Source of the DNA: Spirosoma taeanense
GTDB taxonomy: Bacteria > Bacteroidota > Bacteroidia > Cytophagales > Spirosomataceae
Direction: 5' to 3'
DNA: 64,000 nucleotides
Assembly (NCBI RefSeq): GCF_013127955.1
Contig: NZ_CP053435.1
Location: 4,092,001-4,156,000, forward strand
Position numbers and translations under genes: made by a program. Below the pieces are notes generated by a model that was not told the DNA's origin, did not search any database, and saw nothing but the letters and a program-made list of their open reading frames with translations. Within the stretch, counting starts at the first letter, position 1; each line of letters starts with the position of its first letter. Positions 36,149 to 45,105 of the stretch are shown in pieces.

Positions 36149-37609
36149 TTACTTCTCAGCCCACCATAATTTAGTTTTCATTGTGTCGTCGCCCCCGTTG
36201 ATGCTGACGCCCTTACGGACGTTGGCTTCGTTGAGCGAATACTCCGACGTTGGGTACTTGATGCGGGTTGGCAGAACACCATCGTTTTCGAAAATGGCAC
36301 GGGGGTCTTTGGCAGGCAGCACCGGTAAACCCGTCCGGCGATACTCTGTCCAGGCTTCTATTCCCTGACCGAACAAAGCGATCCACTTCTGTTCCATCAC
36401 CTTTTCTTTGGTCGCTTTACCGATAGTTTTCAGGTACGCATCAGTAATTTTCAGGATGTATTGATCGAAGGAAGCGGTCATGCCTTTCTCAAAATAAGCC
36501 TGCGCGTCGCCAGAGATGTCACCGTCGAGGGCGGCTTCGGCCAGCGTCAGGTTCAGTTCGGCATAGGTCATCAGCACACTGGGCGTGGTCGTCTGCGTGA
36601 AATACGAACCCAGCACCGAACTGGTGGCGAGATACGTAGTCGCGATAGCATCCGGCAGACCATTGGCGTGCCCAACGTATTTACCTTCTTTGTTTGGCTG
36701 GGCGTAGACCGTGATGCGGGCATCATTCAGTTCATTGAGTTTATCGGCCAGCGTCTTGCTGATATTCCAGTCGGTACGGCTACCGAACACCATCACTTCG
36801 TTCCATTCATTGTTGCTAGGCCGCGTTGCCGTATGCTTCAGCGTGGCATTGTCGGCGTTGCTCGTGAAGATAGGGTACTTAGTAGCATCCCCCAGAATCT
36901 CGGCCATAATGGCTTTTGATTCGGCGGGTTTCTTGGCGGCCTGCCGGTTGGCCAGCCGAAGCCGGAGCGAGTTGGCAAACTTTTTCCATTTCAGAATATC
37001 GCCCCCATACAGGATGTCGCCCGCTACCGCCGGACCGCTGGTGCTCAGCTTCTCATTAGCCGTTTTCAGATCCGCCAGCATACCCGCGTAAACCTGATCC
37101 ATCGAATCATAGGAAGGCGTGTAGATCGGTGCTTCGGCGGTGCCTTTGATAGATTCCGCGTAGGGTACAGCCCCGTACACGTCCGTCAGCAGCGAGTACA
37201 CCCAGGTCCGCATCACAATGCCGATTCCTTCGTAGTTGGTATTCGCGAATTTGCCGCCCGGCTGCGACAGAGTAATGATCCGCTGGAAATTCAGCAGGCC
37301 ATCGTTGTAAAACCCCTTCCAGTTGTTGTTGTACAGGGCTACGGATACGCCGTAGTTATCACCCTCATTGGAGTAAATATTCCGGGTCAGGTACTGCATC
37401 CACAGCATGGCCCCGTCGAGGTTGAGCCGCTCGAAGCGAATGTTGCTGCCCCAGTAGCGATCCACCGACGCTTCGATGGCATACGGCAGCAGGTACTGCG
37501 GGCCCACGGCCGTGGGGTTATTCGGGTCCACGTTCATCGTGTCGAATTCCCGGGTGCAGGAGCCGACCGTTAGCAGCGTGGGTATCAATAGCAGGAGGAT
37601 TCGTTTCAT
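36149..37609 (-). CDS. SusD/RagB-like nutrient-binding lipoprotein (486 aa)
   Basis: Lipobox at VGSC (Cys18). The sequence fits the SusD-like_2 branch: DPNNPTAVGPQYLLPYAIE at the N-terminus, GIVMRTWVYSLLTDVYGAVPYAE (about 128-150) in the TPR-like part, and EKVMEQKWIALFGQGIEAWTEYRRTG (about 405-430) near the C-terminus. It caps the SusC barrel at the cell surface and delivers ligand. It is separated from SusC by 86 bp that contain an inverted repeat. Confidence 0.9.
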   Translation of the reverse strand: MKRILLLLIPTLLTVGSCTREFDTMNVDPNNPTAVGPQYLLPYAIEASVDRYWGSNIRFERLNLDGAMLWMQYLTRNIYSNEGDNYGVSVALYNNNWKGFYNDGLLNFQRIITLSQPGGKFANTNYEGIGIVMRTWVYSLLTDVYGAVPYAESIKGTAEAPIYTPSYDSMDQVYAGMLADLKTANEKLSTSGPAVAGDILYGGDILKWKKFANSLRLRLANRQAAKKPAESKAIMAEILGDATKYPIFTSNADNATLKHTATRPSNNEWNEVMVFGSRTDWNISKTLADKLNELNDARITVYAQPNKEGKYVGHANGLPDAIATTYLATSSVLGSYFTQTTTPSVLMTYAELNLTLAEAALDGDISGDAQAYFEKGMTASFDQYILKITDAYLKTIGKATKEKVMEQKWIALFGQGIEAWTEYRRTGLPVLPAKDPRAIFENDGVLPTRIKYPTSEYSLNEANVRKGVSINGGDDTMKTKLWWAEK

Positions 37610-37625
37610 AGGTTTGTCTTTGGGG

Positions 37626-37691
37626 TCATTCGATAGTCATTACCAGTTATTTCGTGTAGAGCGAGGCCCGCTCGTGATGACTATTGAATGA
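37626..37691 (-). other. Nested inverted repeats in the SusC-SusD intergenic region
   Basis: Arms 37626-37640 and 37677-37691 pair over 15 bp with one mismatch and enclose a GAGCG/CGCTC hairpin. Intergenic stems like this can tune the SusC to SusD ratio through mRNA stability. Confidence 0.5.
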
Positions 37692-37695
37692 CAGT

Positions 37696-40600
37696 TTAGA
37701 ACGCCAGATTCAGGTTTACGCCCATGCTGCGGCTGCTTGGCAACTCACCGTAGGCAAAGCCCTGCGAGTTACTGCCGTAACGGTCAGCCTCCGGATCGAT
37801 GTGCGGAGTGTTTTTGAACAGCATCAGCACGTTGCGTCCCACCAGCGAAATCTTTGCTGAGCGAACCTTGATCCGGCTCAGCAGAGCCGCCGGAATCTGG
37901 TAGCCCAGCGTCACTTCGCGCAGCTTTACGTAGCTGGCATCGAAAATGGCGGCTTCGTGGTACCGGCGGGGGTTGTTGTAGCCATAGAGCGCGTTGGCCG
38001 GAACGATGGTCGTGTTTGGTGCGTAGTTAGGCTGTTCGGCGGTGCCGATGTTGACGACCCCTTTCCCAATAATACCTTCTTCGCGGCCAATAGCGGTTTC
38101 AGCATATTGCCCCGTCCAGCGGGCCGTGCCGGTACCTTCGTCGAACAGGTTGCCCCCCGACCGTACGTCAACGAGCGCCGATAAGACAATACCTTTGTAG
38201 CTGAGGCTGTTCTGCCAGCCGCCCGTCCATTTGGGCTGGATGTTCCCCAGCACCCGCGGGGTGGTCGAGACGACCGGATACCCATTGGCACCGTAGATTA
38301 CCTGACCGTCGGGCGCGTGTTCAAACCCGATGCCGTATAAGGTTCCGTATGGCTGACCAACGCGGGCTTCGGAGTTGAGTCCCTGACGGCTGTAAAGCAC
38401 GTAGGTTGTCAGCCCTTCGGCCAGTTCGAGTACGCGATTGCGGTTCCGCGAGAAGTTCACCGTTGTTTCCCAGTTAAAGCCGTTCGGCAACCGGACCGGC
38501 GAACCCGTCAGCACAATCTCCAGACCTTTATTGGAAATCTTACCGGCGTTCAGCACGCGGGAGTCGTAACCACTGGCTTTGGAGATTTCAACGCCAAGAA
38601 TCTGGTTGCGGGACACCTGATCGTAATAGGTTACGTCGAGACCAACTCGGCCTTTCAGGAACCGAATATCCAGACCCAGTTCTGTACCGGTTGTGATTTC
38701 CGGCTTGAGTGTCGAGTTGGCAATTTTCTTGTTTTCGTAAAACTCCGGCACGGAGCCGTTCCAGGAGCCGTTCGCGCGGAAGGTTTGCAGGAGCTGGTAT
38801 GGATCCGCATCGTTACCAACCTGTGCCAGACTCGCCCGGACCTTCGCAAACGACAGCACCGAGCTTTGCACGTTCAGCAGTTCGGTCAGCACGCCACTGA
38901 CCGAAACCGACGGGTAAAAGTACGAGCGGGCTTCTTTCGGCAGCGTACTCGACCAGTCGTTACGGGCCGTTGCATTGACGAACAGCGCGTTACGCCAGCC
39001 AAACTCAGCCGAACCAAAAAGGCTGTTAACCTGCGATTTCTCAATGGCGCTCAGGGCCGTGTTCTGGCTCGGATTGGCGTTTCCGGCGTTATACACCCCA
39101 TCCACCACCAACTGGCCAACGGTCAGTTTATTCTGCTTGTAGTAGTTGGTCCGGTTAATGCCACCGGCCTGCACATTGATTGAAAAGTCGCTGGCAATAT
39201 TCTTGTTGAACGTAAAGATGAAATCGCTGTTCGTTTCCTGCCGACGCAGCACCTCCTCGGAGAAAGAGCCGTAGGTTGTGTTACCATTCCGTACGCGTTC
39301 GAAGTTCAGGATATTGATGCGCGTATCGGTCCAGACGTCGGTACCCGAGCGCAGGAGCAGGCTCAACGACGGCAGAATCTTGTAGTTCAAGGCAATGTTG
39401 CCCACCAGACGATCTTTGTCGTTGCCGTATGGCAGCCGCTTCTGGGTGAAATACGGATTGGTGAAATAGGTGTGCTGCCAGTTCGGCGGATCGGTGTCCG
39501 CCGGTTTGCCCGCCACCGCCCGGTTGATACTGATGTTCTGGTAGTCTTCGTAGTTGCGGAGCTGCGCCCACGAAACGTGCCGGTGCGACCAGATGAACTG
39601 CTGGCCTTCGGTATAGCCCCGGTTCTTCGAGCCGGATTTGATGTACTCGGCGGAGAGCGAGACGTTCAGTTTAGGCGTGAAATTATAGCCCGAGTTGAAT
39701 TTGAAGTTGTTGCGATGGAAATCATTGTAATACATGATTCCCTGCTGATCCAGGCGTCCGATGCTGAGCCGGAAATTGCCTTTATCGTTACCGCCCGATA
39801 AAGCGATGTTATTGGTGAAGGTCTTACCGGTTTGCCAGTACTCGTTCCAGTTGTTGGGCTGGGGCGTCAGGGGCGCTACGTCCTTGCCGGTCCACCACTG
39901 CCGCACGAGCCGGCCATCCATGGGTGCGCCCCAGCTCTCGTCGGTGCCTTCGGTGCCGTTGAGGGGTGCAGTGGGCCCATAAGCCGCCCGATACTGACTG
40001 ATTTCGAGCGGGTCGGTGATGGAGCCGCTCCAGCCGTCGTTATACCAGGTCCGGTAGCCGTTACCTCCACCGTAGGTATTCTGAAAGTTGGGCTTGATCC
40101 AGGGCTGCTCGAAGGTTGTGTTGGAGTTGATCTCCACGCCGATCCCTTTGGTGCCCGCTCCCGTTTTGGTCGTAACAAGAATAACTCCGTTAGCCGCCCG
40201 CGAGCCGTAGAGCGCAGCTGCGTTAGGTCCTTTCAGAACGGTCAACTCCTGAATGTTATCGGGGTTGATTTCCGCCAGCCCCGAACCGAACTGCTTGTCG
40301 AAGGTCTGCTGGATCGGCACCCCGTCAATAACAACCAGGGGCTGGTTATTGCCTGATACCGACGAAGCGCCCCGAATCTGGATCGTTGAGCCGCTGCCGG
40401 GGCCACCATTGCTGCTCACCCGCAGACCGGCCACCTTACCCGACAAACCATTGACAACGTTCGTCGTCCGCGCTTCGGTGAGTTGCTGGCCTTTAATTTC
40501 CTGCACACCGTAGCCGAGTGATTTCACTTCTTTTTTAACCCCGAAGGCCGTTACGACTACTTCGGAAAGCGACCGGATGTCGGTTCGCAGCGTAAAGTCC

Positions 40601-40881
40601 AGCGCCGACCGGTTACCCACTTTTGCTTCTTCGGTCGTAAAACCGATGGAGCTGAACGTAACGACGGCATCGTCGCCGGGAATATTAAGCGCGTATTTAC
40701 CTTTAGCGTCGGTCGTCGTGCCGATGGTAGTTCCTTTCAGCACGACATTGACCCCCGGAAGCGGGCCTTCTTCGGCTGAACTCACGGTCCCGGTCAGCAG
40801 GCGAGTCTGCGCGTGGGCCGCCACCCCCGTGCAAATCCAGCATAAGACCCAAATAAGTAGTCGTTTTGGCATAATTGTCAA
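37696..40881 (-). CDS. SusC/RagA-type TonB-dependent transporter (1061 aa)
   Basis: Signal peptide, then a carboxypeptidase-D regulatory-like domain (LLTGTVSSAEEGPLPGVNVVLKGT, about 28-105), the TonB box and plug (LSEVVVTAFGVKKEVKSLGYGVQ, about 108-130; VNGLSGKVAGLRV; PLVVIDGVPI), and a 22-stranded barrel ending in aromatic Phe. There is no STN domain, so this one is a plain importer without sigma signalling. It leads the SusC-SusD-lipoprotein-aminotransferase operon. The ligand is unknown; the aminotransferase hints at a nitrogen compound rather than a plain glycan. Confidence 0.93.
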   Translation of the reverse strand: MTIMPKRLLIWVLCWICTGVAAHAQTRLLTGTVSSAEEGPLPGVNVVLKGTTIGTTTDAKGKYALNIPGDDAVVTFSSIGFTTEEAKVGNRSALDFTLRTDIRSLSEVVVTAFGVKKEVKSLGYGVQEIKGQQLTEARTTNVVNGLSGKVAGLRVSSNGGPGSGSTIQIRGASSVSGNNQPLVVIDGVPIQQTFDKQFGSGLAEINPDNIQELTVLKGPNAAALYGSRAANGVILVTTKTGAGTKGIGVEINSNTTFEQPWIKPNFQNTYGGGNGYRTWYNDGWSGSITDPLEISQYRAAYGPTAPLNGTEGTDESWGAPMDGRLVRQWWTGKDVAPLTPQPNNWNEYWQTGKTFTNNIALSGGNDKGNFRLSIGRLDQQGIMYYNDFHRNNFKFNSGYNFTPKLNVSLSAEYIKSGSKNRGYTEGQQFIWSHRHVSWAQLRNYEDYQNISINRAVAGKPADTDPPNWQHTYFTNPYFTQKRLPYGNDKDRLVGNIALNYKILPSLSLLLRSGTDVWTDTRINILNFERVRNGNTTYGSFSEEVLRRQETNSDFIFTFNKNIASDFSINVQAGGINRTNYYKQNKLTVGQLVVDGVYNAGNANPSQNTALSAIEKSQVNSLFGSAEFGWRNALFVNATARNDWSSTLPKEARSYFYPSVSVSGVLTELLNVQSSVLSFAKVRASLAQVGNDADPYQLLQTFRANGSWNGSVPEFYENKKIANSTLKPEITTGTELGLDIRFLKGRVGLDVTYYDQVSRNQILGVEISKASGYDSRVLNAGKISNKGLEIVLTGSPVRLPNGFNWETTVNFSRNRNRVLELAEGLTTYVLYSRQGLNSEARVGQPYGTLYGIGFEHAPDGQVIYGANGYPVVSTTPRVLGNIQPKWTGGWQNSLSYKGIVLSALVDVRSGGNLFDEGTGTARWTGQYAETAIGREEGIIGKGVVNIGTAEQPNYAPNTTIVPANALYGYNNPRRYHEAAIFDASYVKLREVTLGYQIPAALLSRIKVRSAKISLVGRNVLMLFKNTPHIDPEADRYGSNSQGFAYGELPSSRSMGVNLNLAF

Positions 40882-41174
40882 CAGATTACGACAGTTACGT
40901 GCTCCCGGTCATTCGGGCAGTACCGAATACTGGCCGCCCGATCCGAACCACCCGAACGAGCCGGGCGCAACGCAACTGCCCTCGCCGACCGTTAGGTCTG
41001 CGGGTGGAACACAGAAGTAAATGCAGGTAGAACGAAATACTCTAATTGCCACAGCCGGCCGGGCCGACCCTGGCAACTCAATTGTTAAGCTGGGAGTCAA
41101 ACTGATGCCCGCTGGCTCAGTTGCTCAAAGCTCAGATTCTGAACCGTAGATGGTGGATCGACGAATTCAGACAA

Positions 41175-41214
41175 AACTGATTGCTTCACAAGTGCGGCCA
41201 GTAAGCAATCAGTT
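41175..41214 (-). terminator. Attenuator-like hairpin in the SusC operon leader
   Basis: A perfect 12-bp stem (41175-41186 with 41203-41214), loop 16 nt, runs into TTTTG on the minus strand. It lies about 30-70 nt after the predicted start of transcription and roughly 300 nt before SusC. Confidence 0.5.
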
Positions 41215-41249
41215 AAAGAAGTTTATTTTGTTGTACTCAATTGATACAC

Positions 41250-41279
41250 CAAATATAGGACATTAATTATTCAACCAAA
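41250..41279 (-). promoter_or_regulatory. Promoter of the SusC-SusD-aminotransferase operon
   Basis: TTTG (41279-41276) and TATATTTG (41257-41250) on the minus strand match the full TTTG-N18-TAnnTTTG pattern, the best promoter in the window. Transcription would start near 41244, leaving about 360 nt of leader. Confidence 0.6.
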
Positions 41280-41510
41280 GCCTATTTTGAACATTTTTTA
41301 TTTCACCTCCATAAAATTTTACATAATCACAATAAATCAAAATATAATATAACTTTTACAGAAAATTTTTTCTTGCTTTTATCCTAATTATATTCCTATC
41401 CTCATTCATGGCTATTTGTTGCTTCTCTGCCTGTTTAAAGGCAATTTTGAAGCAGTTTTCGATTATTTTTCACAACAAACTCTTCTGCTTATGCAGCTTT
41501 TGCACGTCGC

Positions 41511-42045
41511 ATGCTTCTGCTGTTGCTTGGTTTGGTAGCAATAGTAGAAACATACACCCAGGACCGCACCCTTACGGGAACGGTCACCTCAACGGAAGAT
41601 AATGCGCCGATTCCCGGCGTCGGTGGTGGTGCGCGGTACGACGCGAGGCACCACCACCGACGCCGACGGTAACTTCCGCATTCAGGGACGCTTCGGGTCA
41701 GCTTCATCGGCACGGCGACACAGGACATTAAGGTTGGCAACGCCGACATCATTAATGTTGCGATGAAGCAGGAAACCAACGCACTCAATGAGGTCGTTGT
41801 AACGGCGCTCGGTATCAAGCGCGAGAAGCAGGCACTGGGCTATGCCGCTACAGAGGTTGCCGGCCCAGACCCAGCGTGATAACTTCCTGAACGCCCTGCA
41901 GGGGCGCGTAGCGGGTGTGCAAGTGGCTACCACGAGTGGTCTACCGGGGTCGTCGTCGCAGGTGATTATCCGGGGGGTCAACTCCATCAGTGGCAACAAC
42001 CAGCCGCTGTACGTCATTGACGAGATGCCGATTGATAACAACTGA
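41511..42045 (+). pseudogene. Truncated, frameshifted SusC/RagA remnant
   Basis: A signal-like start (MLLLLLGLVAIVETYTQ) leads into DRTLTGTVTSTEDNAPIPGV, then the frame breaks. The next frame reads VVVRGTTRGTTTDADGNFRIQG, then another gives TLRVSFIGTATQDIKVGNAD and [21 protein letters not shown], and the last [15 protein letters not shown] through [13 protein letters not shown] and a stop. This is the regulatory-like domain and plug of a SusC protein with at least three frameshifts, and the whole barrel is missing. It is read divergently from the intact SusC gene, which it resembles only at family level. Confidence 0.85.
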
Positions 42046-42073
42046 ATCGATGAGCAATCCGCTCCAGACGCCT

Positions 42074-42105
42074 ATAGCCCCGGTCAATAGCATGGCCGGG
42101 GCTAT
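42074..42105 (+). terminator. Terminator-like hairpin after the SusC remnant
   Basis: A 10-bp stem (42074-42083 with 42096-42105) followed by CTTGTTT. It may be left over from the end of the deleted SusC or SusD gene. Confidence 0.6.
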
Positions 42106-42186
42106 CTTGTTTCAGGACCCCTTCAGCTGGACAAAATCGACCGCAGCCGGTTAGTCGTATATACCACTCTATCTTGTGACGATTTC

Positions 42187-43311
42187 ATGCGAGTCCAGTA
42201 CGCCCTGTTTCTGACGCTGTTTACGTTTTTCCGGTGGGTTGTCCTGTACGCTCAGCCGGCTGATTCGGTTAAGAAACCGGTCAGTATTTTCCCGTTTCCT
42301 ATCGTTTACTATACGCCCGAAACACGCTTTGCCTACGGAGCTGTTTTATCGACCACATTTCGGTTCCGGCGTGATTTTCGGCTTCTTCGGCAGGATTCCG
42401 CCCGCCTGAAGCTGCCCGGCACTGACTGGCCCCGCCCCTCCAACATTCAGCTTCTGGGCGCTTATACCCAGAATAAACAGATTCTGCTGTTTGTACCCTT
42501 CCAGCTTTTTTATGACCACAACCAGTATTACGTCTATGGCGAAGCTGGTTACTACCAGTACAGCTATAATTTCTATGGTGTAGGCCTGCGTGAGGTTCCG
42601 GCTGAAAACTACGCGGTAAACTACCCCCGCATCCGGCTGAATGCCCTGCGACGAATCTGGCCCCATCTCTATGCTGGCTTACGCTACGAATACGAAAACT
42701 ACAGGATTACGTCGGTCAAGCCGGGTGGTCTGCTGGCCAGCGGAACTGTGCCCGGCGGATCGGGCGGCCGAATGGCGGGTGGCGGCACCGGCCTTTTCTA
42801 CGATACACGCGACAACGTATTTTACCCGACTCGCGGCTTTCTTGCCGATTTATCTTACCTGGCTCACGGCCAGCTAGTTGGCAGCGAGTTTAGATTTAAT
42901 CGGTACGTGGCCGATCTTTCTTCCTATTTTAAACTTAACCACCGGGCAATCCTGGCGGTTAACTATGTCGTAAGTATAACCGGTGGTCTGGCGCCCTTTA
43001 GTGCTCTTTCACTGCTGGGCGGAGGCCGACGTCTGCGGGGCTATTATGAAGGCCGATACCGGGATAAAAACATGACCCTGCTGCAGGCAGAAGGTCGGTT
43101 CACGATCTGGAAGCGCTTGACGGCGGTGGCCTTTGGGGGCATCGGTTTCATGGGCGACGACAATCAATTGTTCCGGCTTAATGCACCGAAAGGTGCTTAC
43201 GGAGCAGGTTTACGATTTCGCATGAACAACGACGGACTGAATATTCGGGCCGATTACGGTTTTGGAAAACAGTCAACCGGCCTTTATCTGACCATTGGCG
43301 AGGCTTTCTGA
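42187..43311 (+). CDS. BamA/Omp85-like outer-membrane barrel without POTRA domains (374 aa)
   Basis: Signal peptide to about residue 22, then a barrel with alternating aromatic strands. GLFYDTRDNVFYPTRGF (about 200-216) and GGGRRLRGYYEGRYRD (about 278-293) are Omp85 surface-antigen motifs; the RGY in the second stands for the VRGF/Y lid motif. There is no room for POTRA repeats, as in other short Bacteroidota members. The function could be protein or lipid passage across the outer membrane. Its end is 40 bp before the next start, suggesting one transcript with the glycosyltransferase. Confidence 0.8.
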   Translation: MRVQYALFLTLFTFFRWVVLYAQPADSVKKPVSIFPFPIVYYTPETRFAYGAVLSTTFRFRRDFRLLRQDSARLKLPGTDWPRPSNIQLLGAYTQNKQILLFVPFQLFYDHNQYYVYGEAGYYQYSYNFYGVGLREVPAENYAVNYPRIRLNALRRIWPHLYAGLRYEYENYRITSVKPGGLLASGTVPGGSGGRMAGGGTGLFYDTRDNVFYPTRGFLADLSYLAHGQLVGSEFRFNRYVADLSSYFKLNHRAILAVNYVVSITGGLAPFSALSLLGGGRRLRGYYEGRYRDKNMTLLQAEGRFTIWKRLTAVAFGGIGFMGDDNQLFRLNAPKGAYGAGLRFRMNNDGLNIRADYGFGKQSTGLYLTIGEAF

Positions 43312-43351
43312 TCAGTTACCAGACCACTGGTTCGTCTCACAACGACCTTCT

Positions 43352-44038
43352 ATGACGCTAAGTGTGATCATACCAGCCCTGAACGAAGCCGACAATATTG
43401 GCCAGCTCGTGCGCGACCTGCAAACATGCGGTCATAACCAGTTGGCGGATATACTCGTAGTCGACGGCGGCAGTACTGATAACACGGTCGAGCAGGCCCG
43501 GCAGGCGGGTGCGCGGGTGGTTTTGTCTCCTCAGACCGGCCGGGCTAACCAGATGAACTATGGAGCAGAGCTGACTTCGGGCGAAATTCTGTATTTCGTT
43601 CATGCCGACGTGCGGGTTCACCCGGATTTTGTGCAGGACATCCGCCAGTCGGTCGCTCAGGGTAATGATGCGGGCTGTTACCGATTCCGGTTTGCTTCGT
43701 CTCATCCTCTCCTGCGGTTAAACAGCTACGGAACCCGTTTCTCTGGTTTGATGAGCCGCGGGGGCGATCAGACCCTGTTCATTACCCGTACTCTCTTCAA
43801 CCGGCTGGCGGGCTTTCGGGAGCGGTACGTCATTATGGAAGATTTTGACATGATTGCCCGGATACGGGCAGTGGCCCGGTTCTGTATCATTCCCAAGGAT
43901 GTGATCGTTTCGGCCCGAAAATACAAAGCCAACAGCTGGCTACGGGTACAACTGGCCAACCTGACCGCTTTTGGGCTTTTTTTCATGAATGTTTCTCCTG
44001 TTCGCATCGCGCAGACTTACAGGCGAATGCTTAAATAA
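43352..44038 (+). CDS. Family 2 glycosyltransferase, TIGR04283 type (228 aa)
   Basis: The ATG at 43352 begins directly at the fold (MTLSVIIPALNEADNI); the frame to 43295 would overlap the previous gene. GT-A motifs are VDGGSTD (37-43), a Lys/Arg-poor GRANQMNYGA (63-72) and HADVR (84-88) for metal and nucleotide-sugar. The later GGDQTLFI and EDFDMIAR match TIGR04283, a class often linked to radical SAM/selenodomain or arsenosugar genes, though none is here. It joins a sugar to an unknown acceptor in the cytoplasm. Confidence 0.8.
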   Translation: MTLSVIIPALNEADNIGQLVRDLQTCGHNQLADILVVDGGSTDNTVEQARQAGARVVLSPQTGRANQMNYGAELTSGEILYFVHADVRVHPDFVQDIRQSVAQGNDAGCYRFRFASSHPLLRLNSYGTRFSGLMSRGGDQTLFITRTLFNRLAGFRERYVIMEDFDMIARIRAVARFCIIPKDVIVSARKYKANSWLRVQLANLTAFGLFFMNVSPVRIAQTYRRMLK

Positions 44039-44109
44039 ATCGTTTTATGGCCAATTCGTTACCAGTCGGGGTAGTCAATGCAGTAATCAGCCGTTATCCG
44101 ATCTGAGGT

Positions 44110-45105
44110 ATGAAAACAGTGCTGGTGACGGGGGCAAATGGCTTTCTGGGCGGGCATCTATGTCGGGAACTGCTCCGGCGGGGGTATGCCGTGCGCGCGT
44201 TTATCCGACCCGACAGCGACCGGCGCGCACTTAACGATCTGCCTATCGATATCTGGACCGGCGATCTGCGCGACACGACCAACGTGAGGGCGGCCATCTA
44301 CGGTTGCGACTATGTGATTCATGCAGGGGCCATGACCCAGGTAAACCCGGCCCGCTCACGACTGGTTATGGATATTAATGTTGGCGGAACGGCGGCCGTA
44401 CTGGCCGCTTCTGTCCAGGCTAAAATCGAGCGACTTGTTTTCGTCGGCACGGCGAACGTATTTGGTTTTGGAACAAAAAAGAAGCCCGGCGATGAGCGGT
44501 TTCCGTACATGGGCAAACGTTACGGTCTGGACTACATGGACAGCAAGCGGATGGCTACCGACCTGGTTCTGAAGGCCGTGCGGGATGAGCAGCTGCCCGC
44601 CGTGCTGGTCCACCCGACTTTCATGCTGGGGCCACTGGACTATAAACTCACGTCGAATGCGCTCCTGCTGGCGCTGTACCGGGGTGAGGTTATGGGCGTT
44701 CCGATAGGCGGCAAAAACTATGTTCATGTTGATGATGTAGCCGCAGCCACGGTCAATGCGCTGAGCCTGGGCCGGATCGGCCAATCCTATATCCTGGGAC
44801 ACGAAAACCTAAGTTATAGAGAAGCGTTTACCCTAATGGCCGGCGTGATGAACGTCAGGCCCCCTGTATTACCCGTTCCGGTTCCGCTGGCCTCGGCGAT
44901 TGGAAGAGCCAGCGACTGGAAACAGCAGTTAACCGGCCAGCCAGCTCAGCTTAACTCGGCCATGACGGCCGTTGCCAGCGACGGCCATTATTTCAACGTG
45001 ACGAAAGCAATTCATGAACTTGACTTACCCCAAACCCCCGTCCGGGTCGCCGTCGAAGAAGCCTTCCACTGGTTTCGTACCAACGGCTGCCTCGTCAGTA
45101 ACTGA
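44110..45105 (+). CDS. NAD(P)-dependent epimerase/dehydratase-like SDR (331 aa)
   Basis: Extended SDR with TGANGFLG (7-14) for cofactor binding, GDLRD (51-55), and catalytic YMDSK (Y142, K146) with SerThr upstream replaced by GTANVFG. The C-terminal part holds a hydrophobic substrate pocket (HPTFMLGP, YVHVDDVAAA), as in dihydroflavonol reductase-like or 3-beta-hydroxysteroid-like dehydrogenases. Substrate unknown, perhaps a lipid or sugar. It is 71 bp after the glycosyltransferase and overlaps or abuts the next gene. Confidence 0.82.
   Translation: MKTVLVTGANGFLGGHLCRELLRRGYAVRAFIRPDSDRRALNDLPIDIWTGDLRDTTNVRAAIYGCDYVIHAGAMTQVNPARSRLVMDINVGGTAAVLAASVQAKIERLVFVGTANVFGFGTKKKPGDERFPYMGKRYGLDYMDSKRMATDLVLKAVRDEQLPAVLVHPTFMLGPLDYKLTSNALLLALYRGEVMGVPIGGKNYVHVDDVAAATVNALSLGRIGQSYILGHENLSYREAFTLMAGVMNVRPPVLPVPVPLASAIGRASDWKQQLTGQPAQLNSAMTAVASDGHYFNVTKAIHELDLPQTPVRVAVEEAFHWFRTNGCLVSN

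Larger units (their letters stand above)
40882..41510 (-). promoter_or_regulatory. Long leader/promoter region of the SusC operon
   Basis: No gene is supported in this 629-bp stretch. It contains, going upstream of SusC, about 360 bp of leader DNA, a 12-bp hairpin (41175-41214), a strong promoter (41250-41279) and a very A+T-rich tract (about 41280-41400) that also precedes the SusC remnant on the plus strand. Confidence 0.6.

Noticed and set aside
41842-42045. Short gene encoding a SusC-like plug peptide
   Set aside because: It is one fragment of the broken SusC remnant; its neighbouring fragments lie in other frames.
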